Shown here piece after piece: positions 26,391-35,665 of a stretch of 64,000 nt of DNA. The DNA is from Rhodovibrionaceae bacterium (lineage in GTDB: Bacteria; Pseudomonadota; Alphaproteobacteria; Kiloniellales; DSM-21159): NCBI GenBank assembly GCA_028279885.1, contig JANQMX010000004.1:31496-95495 (forward strand), in the 5' to 3' direction. The translations under genes were made by a program, and so were the position numbers. Each line of letters starts with the position of its first letter. Position 1 is the first letter of the stretch. A model generated the notes under the pieces. That model did not search any database. It was given only the letters and a program-made list of their open reading frames with translations, and was not told the DNA's origin.

Positions 26391-27233
26391 ATGCTGAGAC
26401 TTAAATTACTCGGCGCGTTCGCTATGATCGCTTTGCTGGCAGGTTGTGCCGGCATCCGTGCCGTGGAGGACATCCGCGGCGCATCACCTTCACCGAACGC
26501 GACGCCGTTCCAGGCCGTGCTGTTCGAGGAATACAAGCAACTGGCGCTGTTCGAGGCCGACGAGATGGGCGACTGGATCGACGCCGGACTCTTCGCCAGC
26601 AAGGGCAACGCCGCAGGCGCGGGCCAGACGCCGCAGCCAGAGATCGTCGCCGACTGGCACGTTCCAGATCAGTTCGTCGGCGAGCTGACCGACGCACGGG
26701 CGCGCTTGCTGAGCCTGCTCGACGCGACGGCGCGCAGCAGCTTCCCGCTGGAAGCCGGTGTGGCGCAGGTTCGCTTCGATTGCTGGATCGAGCAGCAGGA
26801 AGAGAACATTCAGCCCGACCATATTGCCGCCTGCCGCGACGAGTTCTACGCCGCGCTGGCCAGGCTGGAAGAGCTGATGGCGCCGGGCGTGCCCATGGCA
26901 GCGCCGGCCAACTTCGTGATCTTCTTCGACTGGGATAGCGCCGTGGTCGGCGATCAGGGCCAGCTGGTCCTCGATGAGGCCGTTGCCGTCGCGCTGGCCG
27001 AAGGCATCACCGACTTCGCCGTGACCGGCTACACCGACAGCTCGGGTTCGGCCGACTACAACCTCGGTCTGTCGCTGCGCCGCGCCGAAGCGGTTGCCGC
27101 CGGACTAGAGACGCGGGGCGTGCCTGGCCAGAACATCTCGATCGCGGGACGCGGCGAGGCGGATCAGGCCGTTCCCACGGCTGATGGCGTCCGCTTGCAG
27201 GCCAACCGTCGCGTGACGATCGTTCTGCAGTAA
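26391..27233 (+). CDS. Outer-membrane lipoprotein with C-terminal OmpA domain
   Basis: A 280-residue protein starting MLRLKLLGAFAMIALLAGCA, a lipoprotein signal peptide with lipobox LAGC (Cys at residue 19). Residues about 30-165 form a helical domain that I do not recognise, containing FEEYKQLALFEADEMGDWID and two further cysteines. Residues about 170-280 are an OmpA C-terminal peptidoglycan-binding domain with NFVIFFDWDSAVV and GYTDSSGSADYNLGLSLRR. It should be anchored in the outer membrane and bind the cell wall. A strong terminator follows. The ATG at 26391 has GGAGG upstream. Confidence 0.9.
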   Translation: MLRLKLLGAFAMIALLAGCAGIRAVEDIRGASPSPNATPFQAVLFEEYKQLALFEADEMGDWIDAGLFASKGNAAGAGQTPQPEIVADWHVPDQFVGELTDARARLLSLLDATARSSFPLEAGVAQVRFDCWIEQQEENIQPDHIAACRDEFYAALARLEELMAPGVPMAAPANFVIFFDWDSAVVGDQGQLVLDEAVAVALAEGITDFAVTGYTDSSGSADYNLGLSLRRAEAVAAGLETRGVPGQNISIAGRGEADQAVPTADGVRLQANRRVTIVLQ

Positions 27234-27262
27234 GCGTCAACAACCTAGTTACGCCAAACAGA

Positions 27263-27300
27263 GCCGGAGCCGCCTCCTGGGCGGCGCCGGTTTCTTTTTG
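27263..27300 (+). terminator. Rho-independent terminator after the OmpA-domain gene
   Basis: CCGG-A-GCCGCC and GGCGGC-G-CCGG form a GC-rich stem with one mismatch and a short TCCTGG-type loop, followed by TTTCTTTTTG. It is 30 bp after the stop codon and is the clearest intrinsic terminator in the window. Confidence 0.85.
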
Positions 27301-27375
27301 CCGCAAGCGAGAGCCTTCAAATCGTCCAAAGAAGACCTACTTTGCAGTGGAGAATTCAGCAGAGCTTGGGCGACG

Positions 27376-27786
27376 ATGGTGCAATTCGAGCAAACGACCG
27401 ACAAAATCCGCATCCTCGTGGAACCTGTGTTTCTGGAGGAGCAGTCGGAACCGCAGAAGAACCGCTTTGTTTGGGCCTATCACGTCCGGATTGAGAATCA
27501 TGGCGCAGAGACCCTGCAGCTTGTCAGCCGCTATTGGCGCATTACCGATTCTCTAGGCCGCACGCAGGAGGTGAGCGGCCCGGGTGTCGTCGGCGAGCAG
27601 CCGGTGCTGTCGCCTGGGGAAGCCTTCGAGTACACCAGTGGAACACCGCTTAGCACCAACAGCGGCTTCATGGAGGGCCGCTACAACATGGTGCGGCTCG
27701 ACGGGCCGGATGCGGGCGGCGCGCTGGAAGTCGCCGTACCGGCCTTTTCCCTGGATAGTCCGGGGCTGCAAGGCAGGCTGAACTGA
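27376..27786 (+). CDS. apaG: ApaG protein
   Basis: A 136-residue protein matching ApaG in full: [40 protein letters not shown], then [20 protein letters not shown] and the end [15 protein letters not shown]. It has a fibronectin-III-like all-beta fold with a GxGxxG-like loop. In enterobacteria it is linked to apaH and to Co2+/Mg2+ tolerance; the biochemical role is not settled. It is not linked to apaH or ksgA here. The ATG at 27376 fits the family start. Confidence 0.93.
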   Translation: MVQFEQTTDKIRILVEPVFLEEQSEPQKNRFVWAYHVRIENHGAETLQLVSRYWRITDSLGRTQEVSGPGVVGEQPVLSPGEAFEYTSGTPLSTNSGFMEGRYNMVRLDGPDAGGALEVAVPAFSLDSPGLQGRLN

Positions 27787-27887
27787 AACGCGCGCGACGC
27801 GCGCTTGACTCTGAACTATCGAAATACAGGTGGAAGCAGGCGCCGGCTGCGCTAGACTTTGCAGCTGGCCTCTCGTTTCTTAGAGCA

Positions 27888-28550
27888 ATGAAGGGTGACA
27901 AGCAGTCCATGAGCAACCGGATCGAACTGGCAAATCTCGACGACGGGCCGGCCCTGTCTGAGCGGCCGTCCCGCGAGGAAGCGGAGCGTGCCGTGGAAAC
28001 GCTCCTTCGCTGGGCCGGCGACGATCCCTTGCGCGAAGGCCTGCGTGACACGCCGAGCCGCGTCGTGCGCGCCTATGAGGAATTCTTCGCCGGCTATTGG
28101 GCCGACCCTGTCGAGCTGCTCGAGCGGACCTTCGCCGAGACCGAAGGCTACGATGAGATGGTGACCCTGCGCGATGTGCGCCTGGAGTCCCACTGCGAGC
28201 ACCACGTCGTGCCGATCATTGGCAAGGTGCATATCGGCTACATTCCCGACCGCCGGGTCGTCGGCATTTCCAAGCTGGCCCGGGTCGTCGACATCTACGC
28301 CAAGCGGCTGCAGATCCAGGAAAAGCTGACGGCACAGGTCGCCAACACCATCCAAGAGGTCTTGAAGCCGAAGGGCGTTGCCGTGGTGGTCGAAGCCGCG
28401 CACCAGTGCATGACCACCCGCGGGGTGCACAAGTCGGAGGTGACCATGGTGACCAGCCGCATGCTGGGGCAGTTCCGCGACGACACCGGCACCCGCCGTG
28501 AGTTTCTCGCCCTGATCGGCAACCCACGCGGCTCAATGAGCGGCGGCTGA
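27888..28550 (+). CDS. folE: GTP cyclohydrolase I
   Basis: First enzyme of tetrahydrofolate synthesis, opening GTP to dihydroneopterin triphosphate. The 220-residue protein has the zinc site in [20 protein letters not shown] (Cys103, His106) with the second Cys in [13 protein letters not shown], and the GTP-binding stretch [21 protein letters not shown] second ATG at 27909 ([10 protein letters not shown]) would give a 213-residue form. It is a lone gene, as is common for folE. Confidence 0.96.
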   Translation: MKGDKQSMSNRIELANLDDGPALSERPSREEAERAVETLLRWAGDDPLREGLRDTPSRVVRAYEEFFAGYWADPVELLERTFAETEGYDEMVTLRDVRLESHCEHHVVPIIGKVHIGYIPDRRVVGISKLARVVDIYAKRLQIQEKLTAQVANTIQEVLKPKGVAVVVEAAHQCMTTRGVHKSEVTMVTSRMLGQFRDDTGTRREFLALIGNPRGSMSGG

Positions 28551-28709
28551 TCAACCGAAGGCGGCCGGCGCGGCTAAGGAATTGTCCCCCCAACCCTCTG
28601 TCATGTCTGGACCGGGCAAGCGCTTTTGTTAGGTTAGGCAGCAATTCCGTTGCGTCGCGCGAAGCCCGGGCGACGCTTATCCGAACAAGCTGCCTGACCG
28701 CCTGACGAA

Positions 28710-30152
28710 ATGGATCTGCGACCGGCCTTTTTCATCGTCGGCATTCTGCTGTCGATCTTGGCATGCGCAATGCTGGTGCCGGCCGCCGTTGACGCAGCGC
28801 TCGGCCACTCGGACTGGCAGGTCTTCGTCACCGCCTTCGCCGTGACGCTGTTCGTCGGCGTCTCGCTCACCCTCTCGACCCGCCGCAGCTGGAACCGCCT
28901 CGACGTCCGCCAGGCTTTCGTCATGACCGCGCTGTCATGGCTGGTCATCGCGGTCTTCGGCTCGCTGCCCTTCATGTTCAGCGAGCTGCAACTCAGCGTC
29001 ACGGATTCCTTTTTCGAGTCCATGTCCGGCGTTACGACCACCGGGTCCACCGTGATCGTCGGCCTGGAGAGTGCCCCGCCCGGCATCCTGCTTTGGCGCG
29101 CTATCCTGCAGTGGCTCGGCGGCATCGGTATCATCGTCATGGCGATCGCCGTGCTGCCTATCCTCAGGGTCGGCGGCATGCAGCTCTTCCGGGTCGAAGC
29201 CTTTGAAACCGACAAAGTCTTGCCGCGCGCCGCGACCATCGCGGCCGGCATCGCCTCGATCTACGGCGGGCTGACCCTCCTGGCCGCCCTGACCCTCTAC
29301 CTGCTCGGCATGAACGGCTTCGATGCCTTCGCCCATGCCATGACCTCAATCGCAACCGGTGGCTATTCGACGCGGGACGACTCCATCGGCTATTTCGACT
29401 CGGCGAGCATCGACGCGGCGATTTGCGTCATCATGATCATGGGCAGCGTTCCCTTCGTGCTCTATCTGCAGGCCGTCCGCGGCAATCTCCTGGCCTTCGC
29501 CCGCGACAGCCAGGTTCGGGTCATGCTCCTCGTCCTGGCGCTGGCCATTCTGCTCATGGCCCTCTACCTCCAGCGCACCGATCAAATGACCTGGCTGGAG
29601 GCCCTCCGCTACAGCAGCTTCAACGTCATCTCGGTGATGACCGGCACCGGCTATGCCACGGCAGGCTTCGATCAGTGGGGCGGCTTCGCCGTCATCACCT
29701 TCTTCCTGCTGATGTTCGTCGGCGGCTGCGCCGGCTCCACGACCTGCGGCATCAAGATCTTCCGCTTCCAGATTCTCTACGAGACCGCGCGCACTCAGTT
29801 GCGGCGCTTGACGCAGCCGAACGGCGTCTTTCTGGCCTATTACGACGGCAAGCCGATTCCGGAATCCGTCGGCCTCTCCGTCATGAGCTTCTTCTTCTTC
29901 TTCGCCGTCAGCTTTGCCTTTCTGGCGATCGCCCTTAGTTTTCTGGGCCTGGATTACATCACCGCCCTCTCGGGCGCCGCGACGGCAATCGCCAACGTCG
30001 GCCCCGGCCTCGGCGAGGTCATCGGACCGGAGGGAAACTTTGCGTCCTTGCCCAATTCGGCCAAATGGCTCTTGTGCGCCGGCATGCTGCTGGGAAGACT
30101 GGAGCTCTTCACGATCCTGGTGCTCTTTACGCCCCATTTCTGGCGGGGATAG
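28710..30152 (+). CDS. trkH: TrkH family potassium uptake protein
   Basis: A 480-residue K+-translocating membrane subunit. Four pore-loop repeats can be followed, with filter-like residues in SMSGVTTTGSTVIV, MTSIATGGYSTRDDS, NVISVMTGTGYATAG and ATAIANVGPGLGEVIG. The first membrane segment is at residues 5-30. It needs a TrkA-type regulatory subunit, not encoded nearby. The 158-bp upstream gap shows no recognisable feature. The stop is 30 bp from argE on the same strand. Confidence 0.93.
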   Translation: MDLRPAFFIVGILLSILACAMLVPAAVDAALGHSDWQVFVTAFAVTLFVGVSLTLSTRRSWNRLDVRQAFVMTALSWLVIAVFGSLPFMFSELQLSVTDSFFESMSGVTTTGSTVIVGLESAPPGILLWRAILQWLGGIGIIVMAIAVLPILRVGGMQLFRVEAFETDKVLPRAATIAAGIASIYGGLTLLAALTLYLLGMNGFDAFAHAMTSIATGGYSTRDDSIGYFDSASIDAAICVIMIMGSVPFVLYLQAVRGNLLAFARDSQVRVMLLVLALAILLMALYLQRTDQMTWLEALRYSSFNVISVMTGTGYATAGFDQWGGFAVITFFLLMFVGGCAGSTTCGIKIFRFQILYETARTQLRRLTQPNGVFLAYYDGKPIPESVGLSVMSFFFFFAVSFAFLAIALSFLGLDYITALSGAATAIANVGPGLGEVIGPEGNFASLPNSAKWLLCAGMLLGRLELFTILVLFTPHFWRG

Positions 30153-30182
30153 CGCCGCGTCCAAAGAAGGAGACCGACTCCC

Positions 30183-31355
30183 ATGCCCAACGCCCGCTAT
30201 TCCAGCCGCGAGATGATTGCCCGACTGGTCGGCTTCGACACCACCTCGCGGGACTCGAACCTGGCGCTGATCGACTTCGCCGAGGACTACCTGACCAGCT
30301 ATGGCGCGACCACCCGGCGCACCTATGACGATGAAGGGCGCAAGGCCAATCTCTTTGCCACCATCGGGCCGGAAGAGGCCGGCGGCGTAGTGCTCTCCGG
30401 CCATACCGACGTGGTGCCCGTCGACGGCCAGGACTGGCACAGCAACCCGTTCGAGGTGGTCGAAAAGGACGGCCTGCTCTATGGCCGCGGCACCGCCGAC
30501 ATGAAGTCCTTCCTGGCGATTGCTATGGCGGCGCTGCCGGACCTGGTCGCCAAGCCGGTGAAGCGGCCCATCCACCTTGCCCTGTCTTACGACGAGGAGG
30601 TCGGCTGCATCGGCGTCGGCCGGCTGCTGCAGGACATCAAGGAAAACCTGCCGATGCCGGAGGTCGCGATTATCGGCGAGCCCTCCGACATGCAGATCGT
30701 CCATGCCCACAAGGGCGTGCACGGCTTCCAGGTCAAGATCAAGGGCAAGGCCGCCCACTCCAGCCAGCCGCACCGGGGCGCCAGCGCCATCATCGCCGCC
30801 GGCAAGATCATTGCCTTCATCGACCAGTTGGCCCGCAGCAAGCGGGCAGAGGGGCGGCCGGAGAGCGGCTTCGAACCGCCCTATACCAGCTTTCAGATCG
30901 GCCATATCGAGGGCGGCGCGGCCCTCAATATCATCCCCGAGGACTGTACCTTCATCGGGGAATTCCGCGCGGTGCCTTGGGAAGACGAGGAGGGCATCAT
31001 CGCCGCCATACGCCGCCACATCGAGGAAGAGGCGCTGCCCGCCTTGCGCGAGTTCACACCGGATGCGGACATCGAGTTCACCGACCGCGCCAATGTGCCC
31101 CCCTTGGCACCGGAGGAAGACGGCCCTGCAGAGGCCTTCGTGCGCCAGCTGACCGGCGCCAATGCGGTGGGTGTGGTCTCCTACGCCACCGAAGGGGGAC
31201 TGTTTCAGGAGGCCGGGATGTCCGCCGTCATCTGCGGGCCCGGCTCCATCGACCAGGCGCATCAGCCCAACGAATTCATTGCGTTGTCCCAGGTCGAGCA
31301 GTGCGAGCGCTTCATGGCCCGCCTCTGGGACTGGGCCGGGCAAGAAAAGGCCTAG
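30183..31355 (+). CDS. argE: Acetylornithine deacetylase
   Basis: Releases ornithine from N-acetylornithine in arginine synthesis. A 390-residue M20 family metallohydrolase: LSGHTDVVPVDGQDW (metal His and catalytic Asp) near 80, GRGTADMKSFLAIAMA (bridging Asp) near 105, SYDEEVGCIGVGRL (catalytic and metal Glu) near 140, and the C-terminal GPGSIDQAHQPNEFI (metal His). The TAG stop lies inside the left arm of the repeat at 31352-31627. AAGGAG precedes the ATG. Other arg genes follow within 9 kb. Confidence 0.95.
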   Translation: MPNARYSSREMIARLVGFDTTSRDSNLALIDFAEDYLTSYGATTRRTYDDEGRKANLFATIGPEEAGGVVLSGHTDVVPVDGQDWHSNPFEVVEKDGLLYGRGTADMKSFLAIAMAALPDLVAKPVKRPIHLALSYDEEVGCIGVGRLLQDIKENLPMPEVAIIGEPSDMQIVHAHKGVHGFQVKIKGKAAHSSQPHRGASAIIAAGKIIAFIDQLARSKRAEGRPESGFEPPYTSFQIGHIEGGAALNIIPEDCTFIGEFRAVPWEDEEGIIAAIRRHIEEEALPALREFTPDADIEFTDRANVPPLAPEEDGPAEAFVRQLTGANAVGVVSYATEGGLFQEAGMSAVICGPGSIDQAHQPNEFIALSQVEQCERFMARLWDWAGQEKA

Positions 31356-31627
31356 AGCGTTCCTCGGTTAGATGGAACCATTCTGACGGAGCGCCTTTGC
31401 GACAAGATCAAGCCTGGGCGCGAAGAGCATATCCCGCGATACGGTCGAGCGGCCAGGCGCAGAGATTGGCGCAAAGGCGCCCGTCCCGAAGGGCTTCCGC
31501 CTGGCGGGCGCCCGCTGGCGTGGCGCGCTTGACCGATGCGCCCGGCATCGCCCTGCGCGCGCCAAACCAGCGGTTGCCTCGCCAGGCGGAAGCAGAATTG
31601 TTTCCATCTAACCGAGGAACGCTCTAG
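31352..31627. mobile_element. 276-bp MITE-like element with 26-bp terminal inverted repeats
   Basis: The arms 31352-31377 and 31602-31627 are perfect 26-bp inverted repeats beginning CTAGAGCGTTCCTCGG and ending in the palindrome CTAG. Inside are two branches. Branch one pairs 31391-31401 with 31470-31480 and 31412-31417 with 31453-31458. Branch two pairs 31493-31506 with 31580-31593, 31512-31518 with 31567-31573, 31521-31528 with 31557-31564, and 31534-31539 with 31545-31550. It encodes no transposase. CTAG ends would fit insertion at TA by an IS630/Tc1-like system, which is inference. Both neighbouring genes have their stop codons in the arms. Confidence 0.8.
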
Positions 31628-32622
31628 TCGGCCGCGGTGCGGCGCGCGCTCGCTGAGTCGTCCGCCGCCGCATCATCCCCGGCGCGATAGAGGCGATCCA
31701 GGTCGCCGTCGTCGAAGGGAAAGTCGAGGGCGCAGAACTCGCAGGTCAGCACGACCTTGCCCTCGACCTTGAACTCCTCCAGCTCCGCGCGGTCGATGGA
31801 GCGCAGCACGCGCTCCATGCGCTGCTGGGTGCAGCGACAGCCGACGCTGACCGGGCGCGGCTCGAAGACGCGTACGCCTTCTTCGTGGAATAGCCGGTAC
31901 AGCAGGTCGTTGGGCGCCAGCGCCGGCTCGACGAGCTCGCTGTCCGTGCAACTCGCCATGAGGATGAGCGCGCGGCGCCAGTCCTCGTCATCGACGCGGT
32001 CGAACTTGGGCGCATTGTCGTCCGGCACCTGCTCGATCAGCAGAGCGCCCGCACGCCACTCGCCGGAGGCAGAGGCCTGGGGCGGCTGCACGCTGACCAG
32101 AATGCCGGCGTTGACCTGTTGCGACTGGCGGAAGTAGTGCAGCAGGGAGTCGAGCAGGCTTTCCCCGGTGAGCGCCACCAAACCCTGATAGCGCTCGGTG
32201 AACTCGCCCTGGTCGACGGTGAAGGCCATGTGCCCCTTGCCGACCCAGGCCGGCAGGGAAAGCGGCGTCTCCGCTTGTTGGAGCGCCGCCACAGCATCCG
32301 CATCGTAGCCGGCATAGCCGCGCAACGCGCCGTCGCTGGTCGCGTCCATCACCATGGTGCGCACGGCTTCGCTGCCCTTGATCTGCAGGGTGAAGGAGCC
32401 GTCGTACTTCAAGGTGCTGGCCAGCGTGGTGCCAAGCGCCACCAGTTCGGCCAGCAGGCGGCCGACCGGCTCAGGATAGCCGGGGCGCCGGACGATGGTG
32501 TCTAGCGCCGGGCCCAACCGCAGCAGCCGGCCGCGAATGCCCGAGCGCTCGATCATGAAGGGGTGGACCAGATCCCCCGGTTCCGGCGCTTTGGCCCCCG
32601 GTATTACTCTGCCAGACACCAC
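31624..32622 (-). CDS. hslO: Hsp33 family redox-regulated chaperone
   Basis: Cytosolic holdase activated by oxidation. The 332-residue protein has the N-terminal domain with [20 protein letters not shown] and the C-terminal zinc-binding redox switch [10 protein letters not shown] ... LTCEFC, the four cysteines (CxC and CxxC) that release zinc under oxidative stress. The GTG start at 32622 overlaps the argF stop by 19 bp and is provisional; the first in-frame ATG (residue 23) would cut into the conserved start. The TAG stop lies in the right arm of the inverted-repeat element. Confidence 0.93.
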   Translation of the reverse strand: MVSGRVIPGAKAPEPGDLVHPFMIERSGIRGRLLRLGPALDTIVRRPGYPEPVGRLLAELVALGTTLASTLKYDGSFTLQIKGSEAVRTMVMDATSDGALRGYAGYDADAVAALQQAETPLSLPAWVGKGHMAFTVDQGEFTERYQGLVALTGESLLDSLLHYFRQSQQVNAGILVSVQPPQASASGEWRAGALLIEQVPDDNAPKFDRVDDEDWRRALILMASCTDSELVEPALAPNDLLYRLFHEEGVRVFEPRPVSVGCRCTQQRMERVLRSIDRAELEEFKVEGKVVLTCEFCALDFPFDDGDLDRLYRAGDDAAADDSASARRTAAD

Positions 32623-33518
32623 AGCAGAATGCCTTTCTGCGCATGCAGCCGGTTCTCCGCCTCATCCCAGACAGCCGACTGAGGGCCGTCGATCACGTCC
32701 TCGGTGACCTCCTGACCGCGGTGTGCCGGCAGGCAATGCATGAAGATGGCATCGGGCTTGGCCAGAGCCATCAGCTCTTTGTCCACCTGATAGTGGCGCA
32801 GCAGGTTGTGGCGGCGGATGGAATCGCCCACGTCGTCGCCCATCGACACCCAGGTGTCGGTCACCACGCAGTCGGCATCGGTCACGGCAGCCTTTACGTC
32901 CGAGGTGACCGTGATCTCACCGCCCTCGTCGGCGGCCCAGGTCAGCACGTCGTAAGGCGGCATCAGAGGCTCCGGCGAAGCGATCTTGAGCTGGAACTCG
33001 AACCGCGTCGCCGCCTGGATCCAAGAGGTCGCCATGTTGTTACCGTCCCCAGACCAGGCCACCGTTTTGCCGGCGATGGGACCGCGATGCTCCTCGTAGG
33101 TCATGACGTCGGCCATCAGCTGGCAGGGATGGGTGCGGTCGGTCAGGCCGTTGATGACCGGCACGCTGGCGTACTCGGCCAGCTCCAGGAGCTTCTCCTC
33201 CTTGGTCGTGCGGATCATGATTGCATCGACATAGCGCGACAGAACGCGGGCGGTGTCGGCGACCGTTTCGCCGCGTCCGAGCTGCGTGCCGCTCGGCTCC
33301 AGCACGATGGGTTGACCGCCGAGCTGGGTGATGCCGATCTCGAAGGACACGCGGGTGCGGGTCGAAGGCTTCTCGAAGATCATGGCCACGGCCTTGCCGT
33401 CCAGGGGCTTGCTGCTGCCTCTCTCACCGTTCTTGCAGGCCTTGCCGAGATCGAGGATATGCCTCAACTCGCCGCTATCCAGGCGGTCCAGGTCCAAAAA
33501 ATGCCGCGGTAGCCCCAT
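32604..33518 (-). CDS. argF: Ornithine carbamoyltransferase
   Basis: Forms citrulline from ornithine and carbamoyl phosphate. The 304-residue protein shows the carbamoyl-phosphate site [13 protein letters not shown] near 50, [12 protein letters not shown] near 130, the ornithine-side motif in DTWVSMGDD near 225, and [11 protein letters not shown] near 265. It lies between argD (3 bp upstream) and hslO (overlapping), and so forms an argD-argF-hslO unit on the minus strand. Confidence 0.97.
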   Translation of the reverse strand: MGLPRHFLDLDRLDSGELRHILDLGKACKNGERGSSKPLDGKAVAMIFEKPSTRTRVSFEIGITQLGGQPIVLEPSGTQLGRGETVADTARVLSRYVDAIMIRTTKEEKLLELAEYASVPVINGLTDRTHPCQLMADVMTYEEHRGPIAGKTVAWSGDGNNMATSWIQAATRFEFQLKIASPEPLMPPYDVLTWAADEGGEITVTSDVKAAVTDADCVVTDTWVSMGDDVGDSIRRHNLLRHYQVDKELMALAKPDAIFMHCLPAHRGQEVTEDVIDGPQSAVWDEAENRLHAQKGILLWCLAE

Positions 33519-33521
33519 GGC

Positions 33522-34700
33522 TTAGGCGGCCTCCGCCAAGCCGACGCAGCAGCGCTCCAGCTTGTCCAGCGCCTCCTGCACCTCGGCTTCGCCGATGATC
33601 AGCGGCGGCAAGAGGCGCACGACGTTGTCTGAGGCCGGCACGGCCAGCATGCCGTCGCCGCGCAGGCGGGCAATGAAGTCCAGGTTGGGCACCACGAGCT
33701 TGAGGCCGAGCATGAGGCCGGCCCCGCGCACCTCGGCGATCACCGCCGGATGGCGCTGCGCCATGGCGGCAAGCCCGTCTTTCAAGGCCTTGCCGTTGGC
33801 AACGACCTGATCGAGGAACCCGTCGGCCAAGAGCACGTCGAGCACGGCGTTGCCGACCGCCATGGCCAGAGGATTCCCGCCGAAGGTGGTGCCATGGCTA
33901 CCCGGCGTGAAGGAGTTGCTGACCGCTTCCGTCGCCAGGATGGCGCCGACCGGGAAACCGCCGCCGAGCCCCTTGGCCAGCAACATGATGTCCGGGCGCG
34001 CGCTGCACCATTCGTGGGCGAAAAGCTTGCCGGTGCGGCCGATGCCGCACTGGATCTCGTCGAAGATCAGCAGCAGGCCGAACTCGTCGCAGACCTCGCG
34101 CAAGCGCTCCAGGTAGTCGAGCTGCGCCGGGTTGATACCGCCCTCGCCTTGAATGGGCTCGATCATGATGGCCGCGGTCTCGTCGGTGACCGCCGCGCGC
34201 AGTTCGTTGAGGTTGTTGAAGGCGACGGTGCTGAAGCCGGGCGCGACGGGCGAGAAGCCTTTCAGGTACTTCTCGTTGCCCGAGGCGGCGATGGCTGCCA
34301 GCGAGCGGCCGTGGAAAGCGCCCTCGCAAGTGATGATCCGCCAGCGCCCGGGTTGCCCCCGGTCGTCCTGGTACTTGCGTGCCAGCTTGACCGCACCCTC
34401 GAAGGCCTCGACCCCGGAGTTGCAGAAGAACACCCGATCGGCGAAGGAGTTGGCCGCCAGCCGCTCGGCCAGGCGCTCCTGGCCCGGAATGCGGAACAGG
34501 TTGGAGGTGTGCCAAAGCGTTTCGGTTTGCGCCTGCAGGGCAGCGACCAGGTGCGGATGGCAGTGCCCGAGCGCCGTCACGGCGATGCCGCTGGCGAAGT
34601 CGAGGAATCGTCGGCCGTCGGTGCTGTAGAGGTACGCACCTTCGCCGCGCTCGAACGCCAGGGTTCTTTCACCGTAGTTGCTCATCAAGGCATTACTCAC
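33522..34700 (-). CDS. argD: Acetylornithine/succinyldiaminopimelate transaminase
   Basis: PLP aminotransferase for N-acetylornithine formation, often also used in lysine synthesis. About 392 residues from the GTG at 34700, which has AAGGAG upstream; the ATG at 34685 would remove five residues. The class III pattern is complete: FCNSGVEAFEGAVKLARKY, the Asp of LLLIFDEIQCGIGRTGKLF, and the PLP lysine in MLLAKGLGGGFPVGAIL. The order argD-argF-hslO and the nearby argE and argH suggest coordinated arginine synthesis. Confidence 0.95.
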   Translation of the reverse strand: MSNALMSNYGERTLAFERGEGAYLYSTDGRRFLDFASGIAVTALGHCHPHLVAALQAQTETLWHTSNLFRIPGQERLAERLAANSFADRVFFCNSGVEAFEGAVKLARKYQDDRGQPGRWRIITCEGAFHGRSLAAIAASGNEKYLKGFSPVAPGFSTVAFNNLNELRAAVTDETAAIMIEPIQGEGGINPAQLDYLERLREVCDEFGLLLIFDEIQCGIGRTGKLFAHEWCSARPDIMLLAKGLGGGFPVGAILATEAVSNSFTPGSHGTTFGGNPLAMAVGNAVLDVLLADGFLDQVVANGKALKDGLAAMAQRHPAVIAEVRGAGLMLGLKLVVPNLDFIARLRGDGMLAVPASDNVVRLLPPLIIGEAEVQEALDKLERCCVGLAEAA

Positions 34701-34831
34701 CGGACCACTCTCCTTCCTTGGGAGACCGCTGTTGCAGGGATTGGAGGTGGCAGTCGCCCGCCACCAAGCCGCAAGGTGCCGCTCCCTGCCCTTCTCTGTC
34801 AACGTTCGCCGGCGTGCGGGGGTGCCGCCAA

Positions 34832-35665
34832 CTAGGGCTTTATCTTGTAACCCGTCGACAGTAGGCGCCAGCAGACGACCAACAGCAGCAGATCGACCGC
34901 CAGCAGCACGGCAGCACCGCGCCACAACGAGGTCTCCGCCTGGCCGACGACGCCAGCGCGGAAACCGTCGATGGCGTAGTAGACCGGGTTGAGGGCCATG
35001 ATCGTCTGGCCGAGCGCGGGCAGGCTGTCGATCATGAAGAAGCTGCCGGACAGCAGGCCAAGCGGCAGCAACAGGAAGGTCTCTGCCGCCGAGAAGCCGT
35101 CCCAGCGCTGGGCCAGGATGCCGATGATCAGCCCGAGGGCGGCGAAGAGCAGCGCGCCCAGCAAGGCAAAGCCGAGCGTGAGAAGGGGCTGGGCCATGGG
35201 CAGCTCGATAAAGAGGCTGATCACCAGCAGGATGAGCACGCCGTTGACGAGGGCGCAGGTCATGGCGCTCAGCAACATGCCGGCCATGATCTCCCAGGCC
35301 ATCAAGGGCGCCATCAGGACGTCCGCCAGCATGCCCTCCAGCTTGTCGTAGACCAGCGCCGCGGCGGTCGCCTGAAAGGCCGTGGCGAAGAGCGCAAAGG
35401 CCGTCACGCCCGGGGCGATGAAGGTGGTCATGCTGACACCCGGCCAGGCCTCCAAGTCCGCCGTCCAGGCGAGATCGAAGACCGTGACGAAGAGCAGGCT
35501 GGAGATCATGTAGCCGCCGATCCACTCCAAGGCGTCGCCGAAAAAGCGGCGCTGATCGCGCAGCCAGATGGTGTAGATGCCCTGCCAGTGAACCGGTGCC
35601 AGGCCGCGCGGCCGTCCCGGCCTGGGCAGCGGCGGAAAGTCGGCTTGGGCCGGCGGCTGGCTCAC
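34832..35665 (-). CDS. ABC-2 type transporter permease (second of a pair)
   Basis: A 277-residue permease with six hydrophobic segments of the ABC-2 type. It overlaps the preceding permease gene by four bases (ATGA, 35662-35665). The two proteins share organisation and a similar last stretch (GYKIKP here, GYKLKP in the partner), so they look like products of a tandem duplication that form a heterodimeric channel. Motifs include VTAFALFATAFQATAAALVY and LNPVYYAIDGFRAGVV, the latter frequent in NodJ-like exporters. No ATPase gene is next to them. Substrate unknown. Confidence 0.87.
   Translation of the reverse strand: MSQPPAQADFPPLPRPGRPRGLAPVHWQGIYTIWLRDQRRFFGDALEWIGGYMISSLLFVTVFDLAWTADLEAWPGVSMTTFIAPGVTAFALFATAFQATAAALVYDKLEGMLADVLMAPLMAWEIMAGMLLSAMTCALVNGVLILLVISLFIELPMAQPLLTLGFALLGALLFAALGLIIGILAQRWDGFSAAETFLLLPLGLLSGSFFMIDSLPALGQTIMALNPVYYAIDGFRAGVVGQAETSLWRGAAVLLAVDLLLLVVCWRLLSTGYKIKP

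Noticed and set aside
29346..31343. Open frame of about 665 codons antisense to trkH and argE
   Set aside because: It spans two well-supported genes on the plus strand and shows only biased composition; it is a by-product of high GC in the third codon position.
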